Source: Polynucleobacter bastaniensis
Lineage (GTDB): Bacteria; Pseudomonadota; Gammaproteobacteria; Burkholderiales; Burkholderiaceae
Length of the DNA stretch: 64,000 nucleotides
Reading direction: 5' to 3'
Assembly: GCF_018882205.1 (NCBI RefSeq)
Contig: NZ_JACVOU010000002.1
Span: 372,001 to 436,000, forward strand
In this document: in pieces, positions 1 through 9,022 of the stretch
Position numbering within the stretch: the stretch's first letter is position 1
How the letters are laid out: the number at the start of each line of letters is the position of its first letter
The notes under the pieces: model-generated
The model's database searches: none
What the model was told of the DNA's origin: nothing
Seen by the model: only the letters and a program-made list of their open reading frames with translations
Made by a program: the position numbers and the translations under genes

Positions 1-1
1 A

Positions 2-1631
<1,630 letters not shown>

Positions 1632-1640
1632 GTATTGATC

Positions 1641-2282
1641 ATGAAAATTTCCCCCTCCCGCATTCTTGTATTCCTAACTAGCATATTGATTGCGAGTACT
1701 GTGATGGCAACCGAAGAACCTCAATTCTCTAGCATTGAAAAATCAGAAGCTTTTGAGCTTCGTGCTTATGCACCTCAGTTAGTTGCTGAAGTCAAAGTAG
1801 AGGGGGATTTAGATACAGCCTCTAGCCAAGGATTTCGCTTGATAGCAGCTTTCATTTTTGGGCAGAACCAAGTTAGTGAAAAAATTTCTATGACTGCGCC
1901 AGTAGCAATTGAAACAGCACGAAGCACTAAGATTGCGATGACCGTGCCGGTAGGTATTGAGGCGGGTAAGGATTCTGGGAAAGGCGTCAATCAATGGGTA
2001 TTTTCTTTCGTAATGCCCTCTGAGTACACCATGGCGACACTACCAAAGCCATTAAACCCTTTGGTTACTATTCGGGAGTTGCCAGCGCAAAGACGTGCTG
2101 CAATTACCTTTTCTGGTTTTTATAATGAAGCTAAAGTCCTTGAAAAAACAAAGGCATTAGAAGAGTGGATCAAAAGTAAACAATGGCAGGCAATTGGAAA
2201 TCCTCAATTTGCACGCTATAACCCTCCTTGGTCTATACCCTTTATGCGTCGTAATGAAATCCTCATAACAGTACGGGATTAA
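1641..2282 (+). CDS. SOUL family heme-binding protein, exported
   Basis: 213 residues from the ATG at 1641; a TTG two codons upstream is in frame but less likely. The N-terminus looks like a cleavable signal peptide: a lysine, a hydrophobic stretch of about 15 residues, then VMATEE. The rest matches the SOUL/HBP family, with YAPQLVAEV near the start, EKISMTAPV in the middle and the conserved end PPWSIPFMRRNEILI. SOUL proteins bind heme or related tetrapyrroles with low specificity; a role here is not known. It sits between ldcA and a BLUF photoreceptor gene, with 96 bases to the latter. Confidence 0.85.
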   Translation: MKISPSRILVFLTSILIASTVMATEEPQFSSIEKSEAFELRAYAPQLVAEVKVEGDLDTASSQGFRLIAAFIFGQNQVSEKISMTAPVAIETARSTKIAMTVPVGIEAGKDSGKGVNQWVFSFVMPSEYTMATLPKPLNPLVTIRELPAQRRAAITFSGFYNEAKVLEKTKALEEWIKSKQWQAIGNPQFARYNPPWSIPFMRRNEILITVRD

Positions 2283-2361
2283 TCGAAGATAGAGAGCGAA
2301 GGCACACAAATATTTTGGGCACTTACTTTAGGGTATATGCCTACAGAAACTATCATTATTC

Positions 2362-2376
2362 CTCCATAATATGGAG
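2362..2376 (+). promoter_or_regulatory. Short hairpin covering the ribosome-binding region of the BLUF gene
   Basis: CTCCAT (2362-2367) and ATGGAG (2371-2376) form a perfect 6-bp stem with a three-base loop, two bases before the ATG at 2379. The only Shine-Dalgarno-like sequence, GGAG, lies inside the stem, so its access may be restricted. Function is inferred from position only. Confidence 0.35.
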
Positions 2377-2378
2377 AA

Positions 2379-2792
2379 ATGTCAAAACTTATTGAATTAA
2401 CCTATGTAAGTGAACCCGTTCAAGGGATGTCCTTTTTGGGTCTTATGCGGCTTCTCTATCACTCTTATTTGAGAAACCTCAGATTAGAAATTACCGGGGC
2501 ACTCATCTTTGAAAACAATCAATTTGGTCAAGTGATTGAGGGACCAGAGGATGTGATTGATGCATTGTGGGAGAAAATTCAAAAAGATGATCGCCATAAA
2601 AATATTCTGTTGATAGAGAGGAAAAGCATTAGCGCCAGGAATTTTGAAAAGTGGACTATGGTTTTTCAGGGCGACAAGGAATTGTTCAAAGGCTTGCCCG
2701 AGGTGAGCGCTGCTATTGAGGAGATTAATTTTCCAGTTGACCACCCCCTGCTAGCTGCCCTAAAGGGTGGGGGTAAGAAACTGCTGAAGTGA
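2379..2792 (+). CDS. Short BLUF-domain blue-light photoreceptor
   Basis: 137-residue protein made of one BLUF domain (about residues 3-97) and a C-terminal tail of about 40 residues with no output domain. The flavin-site residues are present: Tyr9 in LTYVS, Asn33, Gln51 in FGQVIEGP, Trp92 and Met94 in KWTMVF. The spacings Tyr-Gln (42) and Gln-Trp (41) equal those of AppA from Rhodobacter sphaeroides. It should bind FAD non-covalently and show a blue-light-induced red shift. Short BLUF proteins act through partner proteins. Here it lies 2.7 kb before the photosynthesis cluster, which holds B12/SCHIC-type regulators that could be partners (inference). The start is fixed by Tyr9. Confidence 0.92.
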   Translation: MSKLIELTYVSEPVQGMSFLGLMRLLYHSYLRNLRLEITGALIFENNQFGQVIEGPEDVIDALWEKIQKDDRHKNILLIERKSISARNFEKWTMVFQGDKELFKGLPEVSAAIEEINFPVDHPLLAALKGGGKKLLK

Positions 2793-2899
2793 GTAGTTTT
2801 TTTATAGAGGCATTATTGAGCTGCCATGCGCTGTTTAGCCAAATGTATTAATATTCGCAATTCAATAGAATTTCGGATATATAAAAGGAACAGAAACGC

Positions 2900-3016
2900 A
2901 TGAGCTTGATACGTGATAAATCAAGAAATATTTACCTGACTGGTATCTTGATCTTTACTGGTATTTTTTCAACCATCACTGCTTGCGTCTGGTTCGTATC
3001 TAAACTCAATTTCTGA
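2900..3016 (+). CDS. Possible 38-residue membrane miniprotein
   Basis: An ATG at 2900 opens a 38-codon frame ending at TGA 3016. The first dozen residues are polar and basic (MSLIRDKSRN), followed by one hydrophobic helix rich in Ile, Phe, Thr and Val that spans about residues 12-33. An AAAAGGAA sequence about ten bases upstream could serve as ribosome-binding site. It lies between the BLUF gene and the convergent ABC exporter. No family was recognised. It may be a real small membrane protein or a chance frame. Confidence 0.35.
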   Translation: MSLIRDKSRNIYLTGILIFTGIFSTITACVWFVSKLNF

Positions 3017-3049
3017 GTGTGAAGAGTGGCCCTCTAACGGGCTCTGATA

Positions 3050-4819
3050 TTACCTATCCGTAAATTGTAATTTGGCTAGTTGTGAGTACAGCCCGGATTG
3101 GGCTATCAAGCTTGCATGGTTGCCAGTCTCAATAATTCGACCATGTTCCATCACAATAATTCGATCTGCCTGCTTAACCGTAGAGAGCCTATGCGCAATC
3201 ACAATCGTGGTTCTGCCTTTCATGGCAATTTCAAGAGCTTGTTGTACAAGCCTTTCTGATTCCGCATCCAGTGAGCTTGTTGCCTCATCCAAAAGTAGTA
3301 ATGGAGGATTTTTCAGTAGTGCTCTTGCTATCGCAATGCGCTGCTTCTGTCCGCCAGACAATCTGACTCCCCGATCTCCTAAAAAAGATTCATAGCGCTC
3401 TGGAAGTCTTGAAATGAATTCATCTACAGCGGCCTGCTGAGCCGCCTCATACACCTCATCATCAGTTGCACCTTCTTTGCCATAGCGAATATTCTCTAGG
3501 GCATTTTCAGAGAATATGCTGATGTCCTGCGGCACAACTCCAATTAATCTTCTCAAGTCTTCTAGCTTGAATTGCCTAATATCGACATGATCAAATTTGA
3601 TGCATCCCGATTGGGGATCGTAGAAGCGTTGTATTAATTTAAAGAGAGTTGTTTTTCCAGATCCTGAAGGACCCACTAGAGCAATTTTTTCGCCTGCCTC
3701 AATCGATAGATTGATGTCAGAGAGAACGAGGTTGGGGTTTGATGAATAAGCAAAGCTGAGATTCTCGATCTGAACATGTATAGCCTTATCAGCACTCTGA
3801 GTCCTGATATGTGGCATTGATGGGCTCACCACCTTGGATTGAGAGCTCAACAGCTCCAGTAGTCGCTCACCTGCACCCATCGCCCTTTGGGTATCTCCAA
3901 GAACTTCAGATAGTGCCGCTATAGCACCAGCAACAATGACTGCATAAAGAAAAAACTGGGTGAGTTGGCCACCAGATATCTCTTGATTGCTGACCGCATA
4001 AGCACCAAGCCATAGCACCAAGATGATGCTAGTAAAGCCTAGTAGGATGGCAACAAAAGTCAGCTTTCCCCTTGCAGCACTACGAGTGATTGATGCTAAA
4101 AATGACTTCTCAATCGATTGATTAAAGACTTTAATTTCTTTTTCTTCGTTTGCAAAAGATTGCACCGTAAAGATCGCATTAATCTTTTCTCCAGCTATTG
4201 CGGACGTAAGAGCGATTTTGTCTTGCGAGTTTCTAGAAAGTTGCCGAACTTTCTTCCCCATCAAGACGATGGGAACAACTGTAAGCAAGAGGGTTAATAC
4301 AATCAGTAGGGAAAGTTGAATGCTGGTGATGAACATCATTGCCATACCACCGAGCAATAGAAATGCATTCCTCACCGCCATTGAAATACTAGTACCTAAA
4401 AGGATTTGAATGATGGTGGTGTCATTGTTAATGCGAGAGAGGATCTCACCACTTTGCTGAGTCTCAAAAAACTCAGGACTTTGAGAAATGATGTGGGCGT
4501 ATACCTTCTTGCGGATATCGGACGTAATTCTTTCTCCGAGCCATGACACGAGGTAATAACGCAGGGAGCTAGCAAATGCCAATACGACTGCCGCACCGAA
4601 TAAATTAATAAAGGTACGGTTTATTTGAGCTTGGCTTGCTTCACTAAAGCCCTGGTCAATGATAGTTCTAAAACAAAGTGGAATGACTAGAGTTGCTGCT
4701 GCAGCGAGCACTAAGCTAATTCCTGCAAAGAAAAGTTGTCTTTTATAGGGCTTTATGAATGGCAAAAGTATTTTTAAGGCTTTTAGCTTTTTACTTGCTG
4801 GTATTGCGTTTTCAGACAT
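3050..4819 (-). CDS. ABC exporter half-transporter (MsbA/LmrA-like, fused permease and ATPase)
   Basis: 589-residue fused half-transporter. The N-terminal half (about residues 20-320) has six hydrophobic helices of the exporter type. The C-terminal ATPase (about residues 350-585) shows Walker A GPSGSGKTTL, signature LSGGQKQR, Walker B LLLLDEATSS and the switch histidine in IAHRLSTV. The family exports lipids, lipid A precursors or drugs from the inner membrane as homodimers. Substrate cannot be read from sequence. It is transcribed towards the BLUF gene and away from bchI. It is a neighbour of, not clearly part of, the photosynthesis cluster. Confidence 0.88.
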   Translation of the reverse strand: MSENAIPASKKLKALKILLPFIKPYKRQLFFAGISLVLAAAATLVIPLCFRTIIDQGFSEASQAQINRTFINLFGAAVVLAFASSLRYYLVSWLGERITSDIRKKVYAHIISQSPEFFETQQSGEILSRINNDTTIIQILLGTSISMAVRNAFLLLGGMAMMFITSIQLSLLIVLTLLLTVVPIVLMGKKVRQLSRNSQDKIALTSAIAGEKINAIFTVQSFANEEKEIKVFNQSIEKSFLASITRSAARGKLTFVAILLGFTSIILVLWLGAYAVSNQEISGGQLTQFFLYAVIVAGAIAALSEVLGDTQRAMGAGERLLELLSSQSKVVSPSMPHIRTQSADKAIHVQIENLSFAYSSNPNLVLSDINLSIEAGEKIALVGPSGSGKTTLFKLIQRFYDPQSGCIKFDHVDIRQFKLEDLRRLIGVVPQDISIFSENALENIRYGKEGATDDEVYEAAQQAAVDEFISRLPERYESFLGDRGVRLSGGQKQRIAIARALLKNPPLLLLDEATSSLDAESERLVQQALEIAMKGRTTIVIAHRLSTVKQADRIIVMEHGRIIETGNHASLIAQSGLYSQLAKLQFTDR

Positions 4820-4947
4820 TGATGGTTTTTCTATGTGATGCGCTGTGGTGGAGGGGTGCTTTTAGGTAGTGGTATGGGAACGGTAGAGCCCCTAAAAACT
4901 GGGCTATAACTTATAAAAATAGCTTAATCAGACTTGAATTTGAACTC

Positions 4948-4976
4948 TTGCAATAGGTGAAATTGAGGAATATTAA
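4948..4976 (+). promoter_or_regulatory. Candidate sigma-70-type promoter for bchID
   Basis: TTGCAA (4948-4953), a 17-base spacer, then TATTAA (4971-4976). Four of six bases match consensus in each box. It lies about 75 bases before the bchI start codon. Seen by eye only. Confidence 0.35.
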
Positions 4977-4990
4977 GGGCTATTACTTAC

Positions 4991-5028
4991 ATGTAGTTAC
5001 ACTAACCTAAGTAAAATTCAAACTACAT
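4991..5028. promoter_or_regulatory. Nested inverted repeat in the bchI leader
   Basis: ATGTAGTT (4991-4998) pairs with AACTACAT (5021-5028). Inside it TTAC (4997-5000) faces GTAA (5011-5014). The outer arms contain TGT and ACA, the half-sites of PpsR, but not at the normal 12-base spacing. It may be a variant operator or an RNA stem in the bchI leader. Confidence 0.35.
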
Positions 5029-5050
5029 ATTAATCTGTCTTAGGATAGCG

Positions 5051-6085
5051 ATGGCCCTTAATTTTCCGTTCACAGCAATAGTCTCACAAGCTGAAATGAA
5101 GCTTGCCATCATACTCTGTACGATCGACCCCTCCATTGGTGGAGTGCTGATCTTTGGAGATCGCGGTACAGGAAAATCTACCACTATTCGCTCCTTAGCT
5201 TCCTTATTGCCTGAGATGAAGTCGGTTGCCGCTTGCCACTATCACTGTGATCCAGATTCCAGCAATCTTTGCACTGATTGTTTGGCAAAAAAAGCGAGTG
5301 GACAAAAACTGTCATCACAGCTAATTCCCGTTCCCGTCGTTGACTTACCCCTGGGGGCGACTGAAGATAGAGTAGTTGGCGCCTTAGATATTGAAAAAGC
5401 GCTGACACAAGGCATTAAGTCATTTGAGCCGGGGCTGCTGGCTAAAGCAAATCGTGGCTATCTTTATATTGATGAAGTCAATTTGCTTGAGGACCACTTG
5501 GTAGACCTCCTGATTGACGTTGCTGCCTCTGGAGAAAATATTATTGAGCGTGAGGGTTTGAGCATTCGACATCCAGCACGCTTCGTTTTGATTGGAAGCG
5601 GCAACCCTGAAGAGGGAGAGCTTCGCCCCCAAATGCTGGACCGTTTTGGACTATCAATCGAAGTGCGAACCCCTGCAGACTTTAAAGAGCGGGTGTCCAT
5701 TATTAAAAAGCGTGATGAGTTCGAACGCAATCCCGAGCAATTTATCGCGCAATGCCAGCAAGAAGAATTAGAGCTCAAGAAAAAAATCAGTAAATCAAAA
5801 AAAATGCTGGATAAAGTTGAGGTTGATGACAGCCTTCTCGAGCTGGCAACCAAGCTTTGCGCCCACTTGGGTACAGACGGCTTAAGAGGGGAGCTGACTG
5901 TATTAAGAGCGGTAAGAGCGCTTGCTGCATTTGAGGGAAAGAAAAAAGCCAATTTGGGGCACTTAAAGAAAATCGCCCCTATGGCTCTAGGCCATCGCCT
6001 ACGCCGTAATCCACTGGATGACAGTAGCTCCAATGTGCGCATTGAACGCGCGATGCAAGAATTCTTTGCCGATACATCGAAGTGA
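5051..6085 (+). CDS. bchI: Magnesium chelatase ATPase subunit BchI
   Basis: 344-residue AAA+ ATPase of the magnesium chelatase, which with BchD and BchH inserts Mg2+ into protoporphyrin IX, the first committed step to bacteriochlorophyll. Walker A GDRGTGKST is near residue 37 and Walker B YLYIDEVNLL near residue 138. The insertion with the SGENIIEREG hairpin and the sensor GSGNPEEGELRPQMLDRFG follow, all typical of BchI. The Cys cluster between residues 60 and 80 (CHYHCDP, CTDC) is also found in the family. TAGGAT six bases upstream supports the ATG at 5051. The stop overlaps the GTG of bchD by four bases. Confidence 0.96.
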   Translation: MALNFPFTAIVSQAEMKLAIILCTIDPSIGGVLIFGDRGTGKSTTIRSLASLLPEMKSVAACHYHCDPDSSNLCTDCLAKKASGQKLSSQLIPVPVVDLPLGATEDRVVGALDIEKALTQGIKSFEPGLLAKANRGYLYIDEVNLLEDHLVDLLIDVAASGENIIEREGLSIRHPARFVLIGSGNPEEGELRPQMLDRFGLSIEVRTPADFKERVSIIKKRDEFERNPEQFIAQCQQEELELKKKISKSKKMLDKVEVDDSLLELATKLCAHLGTDGLRGELTVLRAVRALAAFEGKKKANLGHLKKIAPMALGHRLRRNPLDDSSSNVRIERAMQEFFADTSK

Positions 6086-7896
6086 ATTCAGATCAAGTAG
6101 CCTGGTTTGATGCAAATACCGTTGCTGCGCTAGTAGCGATTAATCCTCGGGGGCTTAAAGGCGTCTGTCTCAAAGGCCAGTTTGGTCCTGTGAGAGATTC
6201 ATGGCTCAGTTATTTCTCTGCTCTGTGTTCTCCAGCAGCGCGTCTGATCAAGGCGCCAGCCAACCTAGTTGCAGAGCAATTAATGGGCTCCTTAGATATT
6301 GAAGCCACGCTCAATCAAGGCTCCTTAGTCCTTAGTAAAGGGCTTTTAGAGAAGGCGAAAGGCAATTTCTTATTACTATCGATGGCTGAGCGCATGGATA
6401 CTCAGGTGCTGGCATTAATCTCACAAGCCTTAGATAGCGGCAATACGCATAGCATTGAATTTGGTGTAATCGCTTTAGATGAATCAGAGGCTGCAGGCGA
6501 TAGTTTCAGTCCCAGAATGATGGATAGATTGGCTTTTGAAGTCTATCTTGATCAATTTTCTCTCGCTGACATGAAAGAAAATTTAGCGATTCATATAGAT
6601 GATATTCGAGATGCCAAAGATCTATTACCCAGTGTAGTTTGCAGTATTGATTACATTGAGGTATTAACTAAATCAGCCCTCAAGATTGGCATTAGTTCTT
6701 TTAGAGCTAATCAGTTTGCAGTTGAGACTGCTAAGACCTTAGCAGCATTAAGGGGCTTGCAAGAGGTGGGTCAAGAAGAAGTACTTGATGCGGCGCGCTT
6801 GGTCTACACCTACTCCAAAATATTACATGCACCACCAGAAGCAGAGCAGCCAAACCGAGATGATGGAGAAAACTCCAAGGATGAAGAGGGTAGTGATCAG
6901 AGTCCAGATCAGAACCCAGATCAGAGCCCAGAAAACAATCAACCTCAAGAAGATGGAGATCAGCAGCCCAATCCCCAGCCACCATCTCAGGAAGAGCTTG
7001 AAGATATCGTGGTTGCAGCGGCTGCAGCATCTATCCCTAAGGACTTCCTAGCCCAACCTAAAAAAGGCGCTCGCTCAACTAATGCCGCATCGCATACTTC
7101 TGGAAAATCTGGCGAGTCTCAAAACAGTTTTATCAGCGGCAGGCCAATGAGTTCACGCAAGGGTCAGCCAGGAGGCGGCCGGCGCTTAGATGTTTTAAAA
7201 AGTATTCGGGCTGCGATTCCTTGGCAGCGTGTGCGCGAGAGTCATGCTGGCTCACAGCAATTCAGTTCTGGAAAAAAGAAAATTGATTTTCGGTCTGAAG
7301 ATTTACATATCAAGCAGTATTTAAAAAGACGGGGAACTGTCACTATTTTCTTGGTGGATGCATCGGGATCTTCTGCGACACAGCGCCTAGCTGAGGCAAA
7401 AGGGGCTTTGGAGCAACTGTTGGCTCAGTGTTATATCCGTCGTGATGAAGTAGCCATGCTTTCGATGAGGGGCTCTAAAGCTGAACTCATTCTGCCGCCC
7501 ACTCGATCACTTGTTAGGGCAAAGAGGAACCTCGCAACACTCCCAGGTGGGGGAGGAACTCCTCTGGCAACAGGTTTTAGAGCCGCAAATGAAATGGCTA
7601 TAGTGCTTAAGAGAAAAGGCTTAACACCCATCATTGTCATCCTCAGTGATGGCAAGGCAAACGTGAATCTCAAGGGGGTGGGTGGTAGATCTGAGGCTCA
7701 CAGCGATGCCCTGTTAGCGGCTAAAGAGCTGAGATTAAAAAATCACTGCGTTTTATTTGTTGATACTTCGCCTCAGCCCGAAGTGTTAGCGCAAGAACTT
7801 TCCAATATGATGGCTGCGCAATATTTAGCTTTACCCTACAGCGGCTCTGGCAAGATGATCTCGCATGCCGCTATACAGCTTGCTAGCGTTCAATAA
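6082..7896 (+). CDS. bchD: Magnesium chelatase subunit BchD
   Basis: 604 residues, start GTG overlapping bchI. The N-terminal AAA+ module (about 1-240) resembles BchI but the Walker A position reads GQFGPVRDSW without the GKS/T, as expected for the ATPase-dead BchD. A Pro/Asp/Gln-rich acidic linker (about 250-305) includes three tandem 12-base repeats. The C-terminal von Willebrand A domain has a MIDAS site: DASGSS, the Thr in GGGGTPLATG and the Asp in ILSDGKAN. BchD forms a platform for BchI hexamers and contacts BchH. Its 3' end overlaps a small minus-strand ORF by seven bases. Confidence 0.95.
   Translation: MNSDQVAWFDANTVAALVAINPRGLKGVCLKGQFGPVRDSWLSYFSALCSPAARLIKAPANLVAEQLMGSLDIEATLNQGSLVLSKGLLEKAKGNFLLLSMAERMDTQVLALISQALDSGNTHSIEFGVIALDESEAAGDSFSPRMMDRLAFEVYLDQFSLADMKENLAIHIDDIRDAKDLLPSVVCSIDYIEVLTKSALKIGISSFRANQFAVETAKTLAALRGLQEVGQEEVLDAARLVYTYSKILHAPPEAEQPNRDDGENSKDEEGSDQSPDQNPDQSPENNQPQEDGDQQPNPQPPSQEELEDIVVAAAAASIPKDFLAQPKKGARSTNAASHTSGKSGESQNSFISGRPMSSRKGQPGGGRRLDVLKSIRAAIPWQRVRESHAGSQQFSSGKKKIDFRSEDLHIKQYLKRRGTVTIFLVDASGSSATQRLAEAKGALEQLLAQCYIRRDEVAMLSMRGSKAELILPPTRSLVRAKRNLATLPGGGGTPLATGFRAANEMAIVLKRKGLTPIIVILSDGKANVNLKGVGGRSEAHSDALLAAKELRLKNHCVLFVDTSPQPEVLAQELSNMMAAQYLALPYSGSGKMISHAAIQLASVQ
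6895..6930 (+). repeat. Three tandem 12-base repeats in the bchD linker
   Basis: Three 12-base units beginning GATCAGA encode DQSP, DQNP and DQSP in the acidic linker of BchD. The units differ by one to two bases. The reading frame is kept for any unit number, so this linker can change length by slippage or recombination. Confidence 0.8.
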
Positions 7897-8012
7897 GTTT
7901 TCTTTTGAGAAAGCTTGCTTAAGACTTTCTTGCCTTTCAGGTAAGCGTTCATAAAAAGCCCTAGACCAACTACAAGGCCTAGGCATAGTGCGACATTACT
8001 TAGCGTGATCAT
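7890..8012 (-). CDS. 40-residue single-helix membrane protein downstream of bchO
   Basis: A 41-codon frame starts with ATG at 8012, 10 bases after the bchO stop, with a strong ribosome-binding site (AGAGGTGA) seven or so bases upstream. The product begins MITLSNVALCLG, forms one hydrophobic Gly/Leu/Val helix to about residue 21, and ends in a strongly basic tail (KGKKVLSKLSQKK). This is a typical N-out or N-in small membrane protein with a cytoplasmic positive tail. Its last seven bases overlap the end of bchD on the other strand. No family was recognised. Linkage to bchO suggests a role near magnesium chelatase or pigment handling, but that is inference. Confidence 0.6.
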   Translation of the reverse strand: MITLSNVALCLGLVVGLGLFMNAYLKGKKVLSKLSQKKTY

Positions 8013-8022
8013 ACTTCACCTC

Positions 8023-8880
8023 TTATTCTGTTAAGGCACTCATAATCAATTCAAGTGCTAGCTTTTCTGATTTCTCATGGAATAAATGACCCCCTTTGAC
8101 CTCTACGATATGAGGACTAATAAAGTCTTTTCTAATCACCTCGCAAAGTGGCTTCATTGGAATCCATCCATCGTCCTCCGAGACAATAAATGTCAATCGA
8201 GAAGTGATTTCCTTACACTGACTTAGTAGGCTTGGAATATCCGCTCCAGCCATAAAACTCATAGACCCATTGAGGTGATCAGCACTTTCAAAGAGGGTTT
8301 TATAGTAAGTCCTTTTTTCTGCTGGAAGAACTGTTTTGGTCGAATCCAATAGGCTATCGATCATGTTTGTCCTTGGCAGCAAATCTGATAACACGGCTAA
8401 AAAAAATGACGAGGTCACAATCGGATTAAGAAATGGTGCTACGAACTTATTGTAAAAATTGGGCAAGCTGATGAGCGACGGGTTTAGTCCAATAATCGTC
8501 TTAGGCTGCTTATTTTTTAGTGCGTAACTTAAGGCCAGTGTTGCTCCAGCAGAGTGACCAACAATGCTATCAAAATAATCAATCTTTAAAGCATTCCTCA
8601 GGTCGGTTAACTTATCGGCCAATTGATCTAGGCTCAGCGTTTTATTGCCTAAGTTTTTTGTGTAGCCATGACCCGGTAGGTCAACTGCAATCACAGTGAA
8701 ATGCTTTGATAGCTCCGTGAAGATTGACCCCCAAGTATGTGCTGATGACCCAGTGCCGTGAAGTAAAAGCAGCTGACTAGGGGAGTTTCCTGCAATTTGG
8801 ACGTGCCAAAACAAATCCCCGACCTGAACTTCCTGGCTATAGGTGCTATTGGGCCAATCTTTTGGAAATCTTTTAATCAT
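8023..8880 (-). CDS. bchO: Alpha/beta hydrolase BchO, putative magnesium chelatase accessory protein
   Basis: 285 residues from the ATG at 8880; an in-frame TTG three codons upstream is an alternative. The fold is alpha/beta hydrolase: oxyanion-hole motif LLLHGTGSSAHTW near residue 40, DLPGHGYT, the nucleophile elbow VGHSAGATLA near residue 110, and a C-terminal GGHLFHEKS with the catalytic His. BchO genes sit beside bchID in many purple bacteria and are thought to aid magnesium chelatase, but the reaction is unknown. Here it is transcribed away from crtE, with a shared intergenic region holding a PpsR-type site. Confidence 0.87.
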   Translation of the reverse strand: MIKRFPKDWPNSTYSQEVQVGDLFWHVQIAGNSPSQLLLLHGTGSSAHTWGSIFTELSKHFTVIAVDLPGHGYTKNLGNKTLSLDQLADKLTDLRNALKIDYFDSIVGHSAGATLALSYALKNKQPKTIIGLNPSLISLPNFYNKFVAPFLNPIVTSSFFLAVLSDLLPRTNMIDSLLDSTKTVLPAEKRTYYKTLFESADHLNGSMSFMAGADIPSLLSQCKEITSRLTFIVSEDDGWIPMKPLCEVIRKDFISPHIVEVKGGHLFHEKSEKLALELIMSALTE

Positions 8881-8929
8881 CCTCAGCAACTTACATTTAA
8901 AAATTAAGGGTTTACCCGAATAAATTGGT

Positions 8930-8966
8930 TTGACAGCTTTCCAAATAGTGTCTATATTTTTTTACA
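8930..8966 (+). promoter_or_regulatory. crtE promoter with PpsR operator over the -10 box
   Basis: TTGACA (8930-8935), 17 bases, then TATATT (8953-8958) is a near-consensus sigma-70 promoter facing crtE. The palindrome TGT-N12-ACA, the binding consensus of PpsR/CrtJ, lies exactly over the -10 box (TGT 8949-8951, ACA 8964-8966). Binding there would block polymerase. The same region must also hold the divergent bchO promoter. Confidence 0.75.
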
Positions 8967-9022
8967 TATTAAATCGTATTCCTATTTTGACAAAGTAATT
9001 TATTCCTTTTAGGGGCAAGAGC

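Noticed and set aside
5464..6042. 192-codon minus-strand frame inside bchI
   Set aside because: Ser/Arg-rich translation typical of antisense to a conserved gene; bchI is certain here.
6731..7030. Long minus-strand frame opposite the BchD linker
   Set aside because: It is a shadow of the repetitive, acidic bchD linker; no ribosome-binding site or family features.
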